NCBI GenBank assembly: GCA_016708955.1
Contig: JADJES010000024.1
Span: forward strand, 1 to 64,000
Length of the DNA: 64,000 nt
Reading direction: 5' to 3'
DNA from: Nitrosomonas sp.
Lineage (GTDB): Bacteria; Pseudomonadota; Gammaproteobacteria; Burkholderiales; Nitrosomonadaceae
Shown: positions 27,977 to 35,991 of the stretch, one piece after another
Layout: every line of letters begins with the position of its first letter
How positions within the stretch are numbered: position 1 is the first letter of the stretch
Program-made: the position numbers and the translations under genes
Notes under the pieces: generated by a model
The model's database searches: none
The model's input: only the letters and a program-made list of their open reading frames with translations
Told to the model about the DNA's origin: nothing

Positions 27977-29851
27977 ATGATCAAACAGAAACCGGGTTCA
28001 CGCAAATCTGAAGAGTTGCACCCTTATGCCAGCTTGCTGAATGAGCTTGAAGGGTTGCGGAGTGAACTGTTGGCGCTTGAGTACTCATCCTCGGCAACGC
28101 TACAGCATGTAAATTCTTCCCATCTATCCAGTACCGTTAATCTGATTCACTACCTGGGCTTGAGGCGACGGGATATTCGGTCGCTGCAAGAAAGATTGGC
28201 GGCAGTAGGTCTCTCATCGTTAGGTCGCATGGAATCGCATGTCTTCGCCAATCTCAACGCGATCATTGATCTTTTGAGTTGCGCATTAGGCAAGAACTCG
28301 GCTGACAAAATATCGCCTTTCCCAGAGGCGGCAGGCGCGGCACAGCTTGGAAGCAATACCAATCAGTTATTTGGCAAGCCTCCCGCGCATCGCCGCGTCC
28401 GGATCATGGTCACGATGCCAGGTGAAGTGGCGGACGATTATTCGTTGATCAAAAACATGCTCATACATGGTATGGATTGCGCCCGAATCAATTGTGCGCA
28501 TGATACACCCGAAATATGGAACCGCATGATTGCGCATATCAATTTGGCGCGCCGTGAAACCGGTAGGCCTTGTCGTATCCTCATGGACTTGGGCGGCCCC
28601 AAGTTGCGCACCGGCGAGATTGCCGCTGGTCAGGCCGTACTCAAATGGAAACCACAGCGAGATCTCTATGGCAACGTGATTGCACCCGCACGAATATGGT
28701 TGCATCCCGAAAACGATACTTCTCCCAGCCCGGCCCCTGCGGATGCTTGTCTGCCTGTCCAGGGAGATTGGCTGGCAAAAGCTTCGTCGCGCGATATCAT
28801 TGAGTTTACTGACGCGCGGGGTTCCTCCCGCGTCGTGCAATTAGTTGACCAAATCGGGGCGGGATTTTGGGGTGAATCCAGTCAAACCACCTATATCACA
28901 CCTGGTATAGAACTCAATCGCCTGCGGGTGCCCATGTCCGGGCACCCGCGCCGGGCTGGTTGTGCCGGCATTGTCGGTGCGCTATCTCCAGTACCCGAAT
29001 TGATCCGCTTGCACATTGGAGACAATCTGAATATCACATGCGAACCTTTGCCGGGTAAGCCAGCTCAATTCGATGCGGGCGGACGGTTACTGCATGCGGC
29101 CAGTATTGCCTGTTCCTTGCCGGAAGTATTTCTAAACGCCCAGCCAGGCGAACGTATCCTGATCGATGATGGCAGAATCGGTGGCGTAATTCGCAGTGTC
29201 TGTAAAAATAAATTAGTCGTTGAAATCACGCAGGCCCGCGAAGGTGGAGAGAAACTGCTTGCAAATAAAGGCATCAACTTACCGGATAGCCGGCTTGAGT
29301 TGAATGGCCTGACAGCACAGGACATCGAGCATCTGGGATTCGTCGTGAAACATGCTGATATGGTCGGACTTTCATTTGCCAGAAGGCCTGCTGACATTCT
29401 TTTATTACAAAAGCATTTGAAACGACTGAAAGCTGAAAAATTGGGGATCGTGCTGAAAATAGAAACGCGTGCAGCGTTTGAGAATCTACCGGAACTGTTG
29501 TTGACTTTGCTGCGATCATCAAATGTCGGTGTAATGATTGCGCGTGGTGATCTGGCGGTGGAATGCGGCTATGAAAGACTCGCGGAGTTACAAGAAGAAA
29601 TTCTTTGGCTGGCCGAGGCGGCGCGTTTGCCGGTGATATGGGCTACGCAGGTATTGGAGGGATTATCCAAGAGCGGCAAACCCAGTCGCGCTGAAATTAC
29701 CGATGCGGCGATGGGTGTGCGTGCCGAATGCGTTATGCTAAACAAAGGATCACATATTATCGAAGCAATCCAGTCATTGGATGACATCCTGCATCGCATG
29801 CAATCCCATCAGAATAAGAAGATATCGCTGTTGCGGCGCCTTCATTGGTGA
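27977..29851 (+). CDS. Atypical pyruvate kinase-like protein with N-terminal extension
   Basis: 624 residues. An N-terminal helical extension of about 135 residues has no counterpart in standard pyruvate kinases. The catalytic barrel follows, with MVTMPGEVADDYSLIKNML, GMDCARINCAHD, MDLGGPKLRTG, KIETRAAFENL (catalytic Lys region), GVMIARGDLAVECGYERL and ATQVLEGLSKSGKPSRAEITDAA. The B-domain region is enlarged. The protein ends soon after the barrel and lacks the roughly 110-residue C-terminal allosteric domain. The reaction (phosphoenolpyruvate plus ADP to pyruvate plus ATP) is inferred from family. It stands alone between Dam-like and mobile sequences; local GC is somewhat higher than around it. 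Confidence 0.82.
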   Translation: MIKQKPGSRKSEELHPYASLLNELEGLRSELLALEYSSSATLQHVNSSHLSSTVNLIHYLGLRRRDIRSLQERLAAVGLSSLGRMESHVFANLNAIIDLLSCALGKNSADKISPFPEAAGAAQLGSNTNQLFGKPPAHRRVRIMVTMPGEVADDYSLIKNMLIHGMDCARINCAHDTPEIWNRMIAHINLARRETGRPCRILMDLGGPKLRTGEIAAGQAVLKWKPQRDLYGNVIAPARIWLHPENDTSPSPAPADACLPVQGDWLAKASSRDIIEFTDARGSSRVVQLVDQIGAGFWGESSQTTYITPGIELNRLRVPMSGHPRRAGCAGIVGALSPVPELIRLHIGDNLNITCEPLPGKPAQFDAGGRLLHAASIACSLPEVFLNAQPGERILIDDGRIGGVIRSVCKNKLVVEITQAREGGEKLLANKGINLPDSRLELNGLTAQDIEHLGFVVKHADMVGLSFARRPADILLLQKHLKRLKAEKLGIVLKIETRAAFENLPELLLTLLRSSNVGVMIARGDLAVECGYERLAELQEEILWLAEAARLPVIWATQVLEGLSKSGKPSRAEITDAAMGVRAECVMLNKGSHIIEAIQSLDDILHRMQSHQNKKISLLRRLHW

Positions 29852-30002
29852 ACTATCGCTGGGGGAAAGTAAGTTTTTCTTCTTATTCATCAGGAGTTTC
29901 TATGAATTCAGAACTCACCCAAAAAATTTGATAGATCAACCTCCTCAGGGTTCTATGTCTGTAATGGCCAAGATTGCGAAAAGTGCAGATTCAAAGCTAT
30001 CA

Positions 30003-30145
30003 AGGGCACTTCTAAAAATTCAAAGTTCTAAACAAAACGAGGCACGAGAAAAAAATGGTTACGCAGCATATGCATGATATGTAAGGAAACATTTTTTTCG
30101 AGTAACAAAGTGTTGTGACGAAATTTGGATTTTTAGAAGTGCCCT
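30003..30145. mobile_element. Short inverted-repeat element (MITE-like)
   Basis: AGGGCACTTCTAAAAATTCA at the left and its near-complement ending GAAGTGCCCT at 30145 enclose 143 bp without a convincing gene. This terminal sequence resembles IS5-type ends, so it may be a deletion derivative of such an element. Confidence 0.55.
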
Positions 30146-30200
30146 CAACATATGTTCTTGGCTATCTTGCTGCTGCTCACGACCCATTCGATTAATATTT

Positions 30201-30218
30201 TTGTCATGTTGCTGTCAT
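30201..30218 (+). promoter_or_regulatory. Pho box before the PEP-CTERM remnant
   Basis: TTGTCATGTTGCTGTCAT is the best match in the window to the double-repeat PhoB pattern: TTGTCAT, 4 bases, CTGTCAT. The gene that should follow is only a fragment. Confidence 0.65.
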
Positions 30219-30265
30219 GCCATCATGCAAAAATTAAATGTCATTCTAGTATCAGAACTGACTAA

Positions 30266-30469
30266 ATAACCAACGATAATGACTTTACAACCGCTGCCGG
30301 GGATAACCAGTTCTTCGTGATTGGTTTCAAGGATGCTGATCTTGGAGGCTCTGTTTATCTTCCTCAAACGGTGGCGGCAGTTCCAGAACCCGAAACCTAT
30401 GTGATGTTGTCAGTCGGATTAGGCTTGCTGGGATTCATGGTGCGTCGTAGCAAAGAATCATTAGTTTAA
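30266..30469 (+). pseudogene. C-terminal fragment of a PEP-CTERM sorted protein
   Basis: The frame opens after a TAA at 30263 without a start codon. It reads about 67 residues ending VPEPETYVMLSVGLGLLGFM followed by VRR and a short tail. This is a classic PEP-CTERM signal: a Pro-Glu-Pro motif, a membrane helix and a basic cluster. Exosortase cleaves such tails on exported proteins. The body of the protein is missing, yet the Pho box sits only about 48 bp before the fragment, which suggests an internal deletion of a once phosphate-regulated exported protein. Confidence 0.7.
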
Positions 30470-30622
30470 AATGACTTACACGATACGTCCGTAATTAATG
30501 ACTGACTGTATTGTCAATAAAAACTGCGAAACGTGAAGTGCAAGCAGCATCCGCTATTCAATTGGAATAGTCGCGATCCGACTGGATATGGTGACTGTCA
30601 GATCGGACGCGACTATTACAAA

Positions 30623-31032
30623 TTATTCTTTTGCAGGACGTCCTGTTTTGATTACCTCGACCTGGGCTACCGCTTGGAGTAATGCTGTTTGATTGAGTTT
30701 AGATAAGCGTAATAGTCCTGCGCGCATCAGTTCACTTTTTTTCACATGCACTCCTGCTTCAAGGCATTTCTTTTTCAGTTCAGCCAGCTTGGCGTAATCA
30801 CCTTCCGGTAGAGTAAAGCTATCGCGGATCATTTTAATTTTCTTTGGTTTATCTTTTTTTGATTGTTTCTTTGTTTCATCTTTGGTCGCAGGAAGCGCTG
30901 TCTTGGCCTCTTTGCCTGCAGTATTGCTAGGCATGTCCGTTTTTTTCACAGCAGCAACAGGCGCTTTTGCGACAGAGCTTTCAGCAGTTGATGAGGTTTT
31001 GCTTTTTCATTGGGTGTGGTTTTCTTTGTCAT
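30623..31032 (-). pseudogene. Lys/Ala-rich protein with ribbon-helix-helix-like C-terminus, frameshift near its N-terminus
   Basis: The ATG at 31032 with AAAGGG upstream starts MTKKTTPNEKAKP. The frame then shifts at about 30990 and continues as STAESSVAKAPVAAVKKTDM into a 108-residue frame. The N-terminal half is a Lys/Ala/Thr-rich tail. The C-terminal half (SFTLPEGDYAKLAELKKKCL, KKSELMRAGLLRL, KTGRPA) resembles small DNA-binding proteins widespread in betaproteobacteria. The start at the internal ATG (30949) would give a truncated but possibly functional protein. DNA binding is inference; no partner is identified. Confidence 0.5.
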
Positions 31033-31264
31033 GATTAATCCCTTTAAAGTGATGAATTGGCAATTGAATAGCTTAAATTACATAGAATAATATAAACTGT
31101 TTATACAGTATAAACCAATTAATGCTTTTATGAGTGAGTCTTCATTTAAATCCAATTTCTCATCAATCTAGCGCTGTTGATTGATTGCATAACATGTTTT
31201 GTAATAATTATTTCATATCGCTTTGTTAAAGTTGATCATGACAATTTGTTTGCAGGGCTATTGT

Positions 31265-33145
31265 ATGGATGTGAATGTAAAAAAGATTTTACCCGGCAGG
31301 GCAATTGATTTTGCTGCAACCCATGAATCCAGCCGGAGCGAGATATTCTTGCGGCTTATCCAGATTATTGAGCAGCGTCAGCTAACTCCGAACTTCCAAC
31401 CCATCATTTCTATGGCTACAGGCGAGATTTACGCCTATGAAGGATTAATTCGCGGACCATCCAACAGCCCGTTGCATTCCCCGCTCAGTTTGTTCAGAGC
31501 GGCTGGGCAATTTGGATTGCTGCTGGAAGTAGAGCGGCTGTGCCGCCAGGTTACGCTAGAAGCTTTTGTTCAACAAAAACTGATGGGAAAGCTTTTCTTG
31601 AACGTGAGCCCTGAATGCTTGCTTGATGCAAACTTTAAGAATGGAGAAACGCTGGATTACATGCATTCACTTGGTTTAGAGCCGCATCGTGTGGTCATCG
31701 AATTAACTGAGAACCAGCCAACCTATGATTATTCTCTGCTGCTCGAAGCTGTGCGGCATTATCGCGCGATGGGATTGGAAATTGCCATCGATGATCTGGG
31801 TGAAGGATTTTCCAGCCTGCGTCTGTGGTTCGAACTCAGGCCTGAATACGTCAAAGTCGATCAGCACTTCATCCAGAACATCAATCAGGACCCCATCAAA
31901 CTGCAGTTCGTGCGATCTATCCAGCAAATCGCTGAAAATTCGAGCACTCAGATTATTGCGGAGGGTATCGAAACCCATGCTGAATTTATGATTGTCAAGG
32001 ATTTGGGCATCTTACTCGGGCAAGGTTATTTCATCGCCCGCCCCAATGCGATACCAGCCGCCATCATATCGACGGATGCTGCCAATAGTCTGAATCAGAA
32101 TGGGATTATGGTTTTTCCCCGGAAAAATACCGTTATTCAGAAAACTTTGTCTACCATGAAGCTGTTGATTTCAGTGCCGCCTGTTACACCGGAAGTGGAT
32201 AGCGATGAGGTGTATAGCCGTTTTAATACGCAACTGGCTCTGGAGTCACTGCCTGTGGTCGAACAGGGTATTCCAATTGGAATCATTACCCGCAACCGGT
32301 TAATTGATGCTTACGCGCGACCTTATTGGCGGGAGCTATACGGCAAGAAATCCTGCACCTTATTTATGGATTCGGCACCGTTAGTGGTGGATAAAAACAT
32401 CAGTTTACAAGAATTGAGTAATGCGGTTGTGGCTGCCGGGCAGCGCCATTTGTCGAATGGTTTCATCATCACTGACCGGGGCCAATACCTCGGTGTCGGT
32501 ACCGGTCATGATTTAATGCGGGAGATTACCCAGTTGCAGATAACGGCAGCACGTTACGCCAATCCGCTTACCTTGCTACCGGGGAATGTGCCCATTGATG
32601 AGCATATTGACCGTTTGCTGGAGAGTCAAGCCGGATTTTGTGTTTGCTATTGTGACCTGGATGCATTCAAGCCATTTAATGATATTTATGGTTATCGCAA
32701 AGGGGATGAGGTTATTCGCGTTACAGGCAATATGCTGTCACAAGCGTGCGACTTGGAGCGGGATTTTATCGGGCATATTGGTGGAGATGATTTCATCATT
32801 TTGTTTCAGAGTCTTGACTGGGAAATTCGCTGTCGCCATGTATTGGCAAGTTTTACGCGTGAGATCATGCATTTCTTTAAACCGGAGCATTGCGATCAAG
32901 GCGGATATTCTTCGATAGATCGTAAGGGGCAACGTGTATTTCATTCACTGATTACACTTTCCATCGGCGCAGTTTTGGTAACCCCAGGTATATTTAGTTC
33001 GCACCATGAAATTTCGACCATCGCAACAACTGCCAAACACCAAGCCAAGCGTATGCCGGGAAATAGCCTGTTCCTTGAAAGGCGAGAACACTACTTGCAA
33101 CCCATGGACCGGATAGATTCAACGCAATGTGTGAATGGAATCTGA
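31265..33145 (+). CDS. EAL-CBS-GGDEF cyclic-di-GMP protein
   Basis: About 626 residues from the ATG at 31265, which has GCAGGG upstream; earlier starts in frame at 31223 (TTG) and 31238 are weaker. The N-terminal EAL domain (about 25-265) has EGL in place of EAL, with LNVSPECLL, IELTEN, AIDDLGEGFSS, YVKVDQ, EGIETHAE and QGYFIARP all present, so phosphodiesterase activity is plausible. A CBS-type pair follows (about 290-430). A GGDEF domain (about 450-600) has FCVCYCDLDAFKPFNDIYGY and GGDDF at the active site. No membrane segment, so cytoplasmic. It tunes c-di-GMP, likely in response to a ligand on the CBS part. Confidence 0.88.
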   Translation: MDVNVKKILPGRAIDFAATHESSRSEIFLRLIQIIEQRQLTPNFQPIISMATGEIYAYEGLIRGPSNSPLHSPLSLFRAAGQFGLLLEVERLCRQVTLEAFVQQKLMGKLFLNVSPECLLDANFKNGETLDYMHSLGLEPHRVVIELTENQPTYDYSLLLEAVRHYRAMGLEIAIDDLGEGFSSLRLWFELRPEYVKVDQHFIQNINQDPIKLQFVRSIQQIAENSSTQIIAEGIETHAEFMIVKDLGILLGQGYFIARPNAIPAAIISTDAANSLNQNGIMVFPRKNTVIQKTLSTMKLLISVPPVTPEVDSDEVYSRFNTQLALESLPVVEQGIPIGIITRNRLIDAYARPYWRELYGKKSCTLFMDSAPLVVDKNISLQELSNAVVAAGQRHLSNGFIITDRGQYLGVGTGHDLMREITQLQITAARYANPLTLLPGNVPIDEHIDRLLESQAGFCVCYCDLDAFKPFNDIYGYRKGDEVIRVTGNMLSQACDLERDFIGHIGGDDFIILFQSLDWEIRCRHVLASFTREIMHFFKPEHCDQGGYSSIDRKGQRVFHSLITLSIGAVLVTPGIFSSHHEISTIATTAKHQAKRMPGNSLFLERREHYLQPMDRIDSTQCVNGI

Positions 33146-33412
33146 TAATAGCTTAGTCCGTGATCCGGTACCTTATCCCTAACAGTACCTGTAACGATGG
33201 CGTTACCGCTATCTGAATATCCCCAGTAGGTTGCAAAAGATCTTCGAGCTTATAGGCTCGATGTCCGTTGTTAGCAGGTCGAACAGAACAGTTGACCGGT
33301 TATCTGCACTTGTAGCGCTTTTCTAGTTCAATACAAAGAATAATTTATTCAACTCAGTAGATTAGGTGCTTAATTCAACACCTGATTTTCTAAACTCTGA
33401 TCGACAGACTCC
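33146..33412. other. Gene-free stretch before MITE
   Basis: 267 bases with no convincing gene. The last bases, GACAGACTCCTAG at 33403-33415, resemble an isolated end of the family 1 repeat, complement CTAGGAGTCTGTC. Confidence 0.35.
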
Positions 33413-33577
33413 TAGCCCGGATATTGCATGAATTCGCACGATGCTCACGCATGATATTGGTTTCACAAGGGACTTTTCGAAGAAACGGTGTAGTTATTCA
33501 TACACCTGACTGAGATAAATTCCTTGTGGACTCAAGAGACAAGTGAGGACGTGCGAATTCATGCAATATCCGGGCTA
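33413..33577. mobile_element. MITE-like element, family 2, copy B, inserted in ppa
   Basis: 165 bp with essentially perfect terminal inverted repeats of about 27 bp, beginning TAGCCCGGATATTGCATGAA and ending with the complement. It is inverse to 26512-26679. The right end truncates the pyrophosphatase gene, whose reading frame runs on into the repeat. Confidence 0.85.
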
Positions 33578-34006
33578 GATCTTTGTGGCGTGCAAAAAAA
33601 TGCGCAATTTGAGATAGAACAAGCTGCGGTAACTCTTCGCAGGATTCGATACCTCCATAAAGATTACACAATTTGTTGATGGGGACAGCTAACAAATTTC
33701 ATCTTCTCCGGCTTTATCGAACATTCTTAGCATTCCGAGCAGGCGGCAACGTACTATCACGCCTATAATCAACGGAACTGGTGATATCACCAGCACATCA
33801 ACCGGATCACCGTCATCCGATTGCGTGTGCGGAATATAGTCATAGTTACAAGGGTAATGCATGCACGTTGACATGAATCGATCAACAAACATTGCACCAG
33901 TTTTTTCGATTTCATATTTTATAGGATCAGTATGCATCGGGATTTCAATAATGACATTAAAGTCATTTGGAATATCTATACCCGAACCAACACGATTAGG
34001 CTTCAT
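33576..34006 (-). pseudogene. ppa: Family I inorganic pyrophosphatase, frameshifted and truncated
   Basis: The minus-strand ATG at 34006 starts a clear family I pyrophosphatase: VIIEIPMHTDPIKYEIEKTG, STCMHYPCNYDYIPHT, and the metal-binding DDGDPVDVLV. After GEDEI the frame is lost at about 33693, where a three-T run in the gene's sense lacks one base. It resumes as LLAVPINKLCNLY and ELPQLVLSQIAHFFARHKDL. The protein then runs into the MITE at 33577, losing the last 30 or so residues. The enzyme normally hydrolyses PPi from biosynthesis and is essential, so another copy must exist if this is real. Confidence 0.85.
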
Positions 34007-34030
34007 TTGACTTAGTAAAGGAGAAATAAA

Positions 34031-34555
34031 ATGAACAAACTGCTTATTGCATCTTTCTTACTGGCTTTATTTATTGCAACACCTATTCATGCTGAAGAAA
34101 AAGCGGATGAAAAGAGACTTGATGAAGTTGCGGAACGGGGTGCACATGTAATGCCGTTTGATTTGGAAAAAACTACGCATATTTTTTCCAAAACAGATAC
34201 CGGAGGAATTCAACAGGTTATTGTAAAAGATAAGTTTGACACTGAGCAGATTGGCTTAATACGATCTCACTTATCTGGAATTACTGAAGAATTTAAACAC
34301 GGTAATTTCTCAAATCCGGAAAAAATTCATGGTGCCAGCATGCCTGGGTTGGCTGAATTGAAAACAGCGAAAGCGGGCCAAATCAAAATCGAGTATAAAG
34401 AATTGCCTGATGGAGCAGAAATTACTTATTCAACTCATATTCAAAAACTTAAACTTGCTATTCATCAGTGGTTTGATGCCCAAGTAAGTGATCATGCACG
34501 TCATGCTGTACCAGGAGGACATCATCATGATTCGATTCATCATAACCATAAGTAA
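34031..34555 (+). CDS. Exported protein with His-rich C-terminus, unknown function
   Basis: 174 residues with AAAGGAG 8 bases before the ATG. It has a clear signal peptide (MNKLLIASFLLALFIATPIHA) cut before EEKAD. The body has FDLEKTTHIFSKTDTGGIQQ and ends in HHHDSIHHNHK, a potential metal-binding tail. The family is recognisable only as a conserved exported protein of betaproteobacteria; its role is unknown. It starts only 24 bases from the divergent ppa start, which is very tight for two promoters. Confidence 0.65.
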   Translation: MNKLLIASFLLALFIATPIHAEEKADEKRLDEVAERGAHVMPFDLEKTTHIFSKTDTGGIQQVIVKDKFDTEQIGLIRSHLSGITEEFKHGNFSNPEKIHGASMPGLAELKTAKAGQIKIEYKELPDGAEITYSTHIQKLKLAIHQWFDAQVSDHARHAVPGGHHHDSIHHNHK

Positions 34556-34664
34556 ATAAGTTGGTTATGGAAATAGAGTAAATCCTAACTAATTATGCCG
34601 TTGAGCCACGTGTCTGGAGAGATTACACCTAGCTCTTGATAGGTGCCGAGCTTCATAACATGTA

Positions 34665-34971
34665 TCACAGCAGTCTCGCTGTATACATAGGAACAGCTTC
34701 GCGAACGCCAATTGCTTCGATTAAAACAGGAAGCAAAATGATTTCCCTCCCGTACCTGCTATTGCCGCTACAGTTGATGCGGCCAGGAGTCTGTCCGAGA
34801 ATAGAGCGATCTACTGCAGAAAAGCTATTTTGGTCATATTTTCCGAATATTAATAATTATTCGCTTCAAATAATCGAAAAATCTGTCTCAAAATAGCTTT
34901 CCCTCGCTACGATCACTATTCTCAGACAGCGCTCCTAGCGCTGCCAATGAAATAATCAGCCATTCTTCCAT
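34665..34971 (-). pseudogene. TauE/SafE-type membrane protein fragment interrupted by a MITE
   Basis: From the minus-strand ATG at 34971 (AAGGGG upstream) it reads MEEWLIISLAALGA, then the family 1 repeat intervenes. Beyond the repeat, with a frame change, come LAASTVAAIAGTGG and IILLPVLIEAIGVREAVPMY. Together these match the first two helices of TauE/SafE permeases (G-T-G-G-G-x-x-L-L-P motif). The rest of the gene, towards 34560, is gone. It was probably a sulfite or organosulfur exporter-like protein; dead now. Confidence 0.6.
34794..34937. mobile_element. MITE-like element, family 1, copy C
   Basis: About 144 bp, in the same orientation as copy B, with an internal deletion of some 20 bp relative to it. 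The ends read CAGGAGTCTGTCC and GCTCCTA. It sits inside the TauE/SafE-like gene. Confidence 0.8.
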
Positions 34972-35115
34972 AAATTGCCCCTTTCGAATAACATTAGGGA
35001 CAACAGTTTAAAAATAAATGCTACTAACATTATATGCATAGCGCAGATTTTTAAAGATTTTGCGTGTTTCTTTTCCACATGTCACTAAGAAATTCTAAAT
35101 AACAAGGACCAATTT

Positions 35116-35499
35116 ATTTTCAACTCCATATTGGCAATTTGTATTGGAGCATCGCTCGGAGCGGTGCTGAGATGGCTGCTAGGAATGTCGCTCAATGCAC
35201 TGTTTCCGGCCATTCCATTGGGCACACTCGTAGCGAATCTCATTGGCGGTTATCTGATAGGCGTGGCGCTCGCTATATTTGCCAATCATCCTGGCTTTGC
35301 ACCCGAGTGGCGCTTGCTTGTAATTACCGGTTTTCTGGGTGGGTTGACCACGTTTTCCACTTTCTCTGCTGAAGTCACTGTGTTGATTCAAGAGGGGCGT
35401 ATACTCTGGGCCACCGGCGCAATCAGTGCTCATGTGATAGGTTCTTTGGTGATGACGATGCTGGGATTAGCGACAGTTTCTGCGTTCAGAACCATTTGA
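35116..35499 (+). CDS. crcB: Fluoride exporter CrcB/FluC with ATT at the start position
   Basis: About 127 residues with four membrane segments: AICIGASLGAVLRWLLG, PLGTLVANLIGGYLIG (with the family Asn), LLVITGFLGGLTTFSTFSAE (the TTFSTF fluoride-channel motif) and a final helix (VIGSLVMTMLGLATV). Homologues start MFNS or similar. Here the matching codon at 35116 is ATT, 7 bases after AAGGA; the next possible start is TTG at 35131. Either a rare ATT start is used or the start codon is mutated. The product exports fluoride. It is followed closely by a DUF190 gene. Confidence 0.85.
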   Translation: MFNSILAICIGASLGAVLRWLLGMSLNALFPAIPLGTLVANLIGGYLIGVALAIFANHPGFAPEWRLLVITGFLGGLTTFSTFSAEVTVLIQEGRILWATGAISAHVIGSLVMTMLGLATVSAFRTI

Positions 35500-35514
35500 T
35501 TCTAAGGAGAAGAT

Positions 35515-35832
35515 ATGAATGGCTATCAATTAACTTTCTTTACTCAGCAAGATCGCAAGCATGATCACATGCCGCTAGGCGAATGGTTGGTGCAAGAAGC
35601 CCGGAAACTCGGTATTGGCGGTGCAACGCTGTTTGTTGCCAGCGAAGGGTTTGGACACGACCGTAAGCTACATTCTGCGCATTTCTTTGAACTGACTGAC
35701 CAGCCTATCGAAGTGACGATGGCCGTGAATGAGCAGGAAGCAGATCGCATGTTCGCGCATCTGAAGCAAGAAAGCATTAATGTGTTCTACGTCAAAACAC
35801 CGATTGAGTTCGGCATGACTGGGGAGTCTTGA
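35515..35832 (+). CDS. DUF190 protein, fluoride-export partner
   Basis: 105 residues with AAGGAGA 7 bases before the ATG. It shows the DUF190/COG1993 pattern (LTFFTQQDRKHDHMPLGEWL, GGATLFVASEGFG, PIEVTMAVN). This PII-like small cytoplasmic family is commonly encoded beside crcB. It probably regulates or assists fluoride export; the mechanism is not established. The 15-base gap to crcB indicates one operon. Confidence 0.85.
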   Translation: MNGYQLTFFTQQDRKHDHMPLGEWLVQEARKLGIGGATLFVASEGFGHDRKLHSAHFFELTDQPIEVTMAVNEQEADRMFAHLKQESINVFYVKTPIEFGMTGES

Positions 35833-35879
35833 TTCCAGACTCTAACTTTTCCTCGCCCATCGCGAAGTGCTGGCTCAGC

Positions 35880-35991
35880 TGCACCGAGGTCGATGGGATG
35901 TGGGCGGCTGGTCTCTCCCGAGATTGCATTTGCGCTCGCCACCGTGTTCTTGCTGGCCGGTACGTTTGCGCTGCTGTGGGTGTGTGACTGA
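35880..35991 (+). pseudogene. C-terminal remnant of a GC-rich membrane protein
   Basis: An open frame without a start encodes PEIAFALATVFLLAGTFALL and ends at the TGA overlapping the next ATG (TGATG). GC content jumps from the fluoride genes into this piece. It appears to be the tail of the gene that preceded the permease in its source genome. Confidence 0.4.

Noticed and set aside
29781..30077. 98-residue frame overlapping the pyruvate kinase end
   Set aside because: It overlaps a sure gene, then runs into an inverted-repeat element; composition looks non-coding.
34636..34896. 86-residue frame on the plus strand
   Set aside because: It crosses the MITE boundary and is the complement of the TauE/SafE-like remnant.
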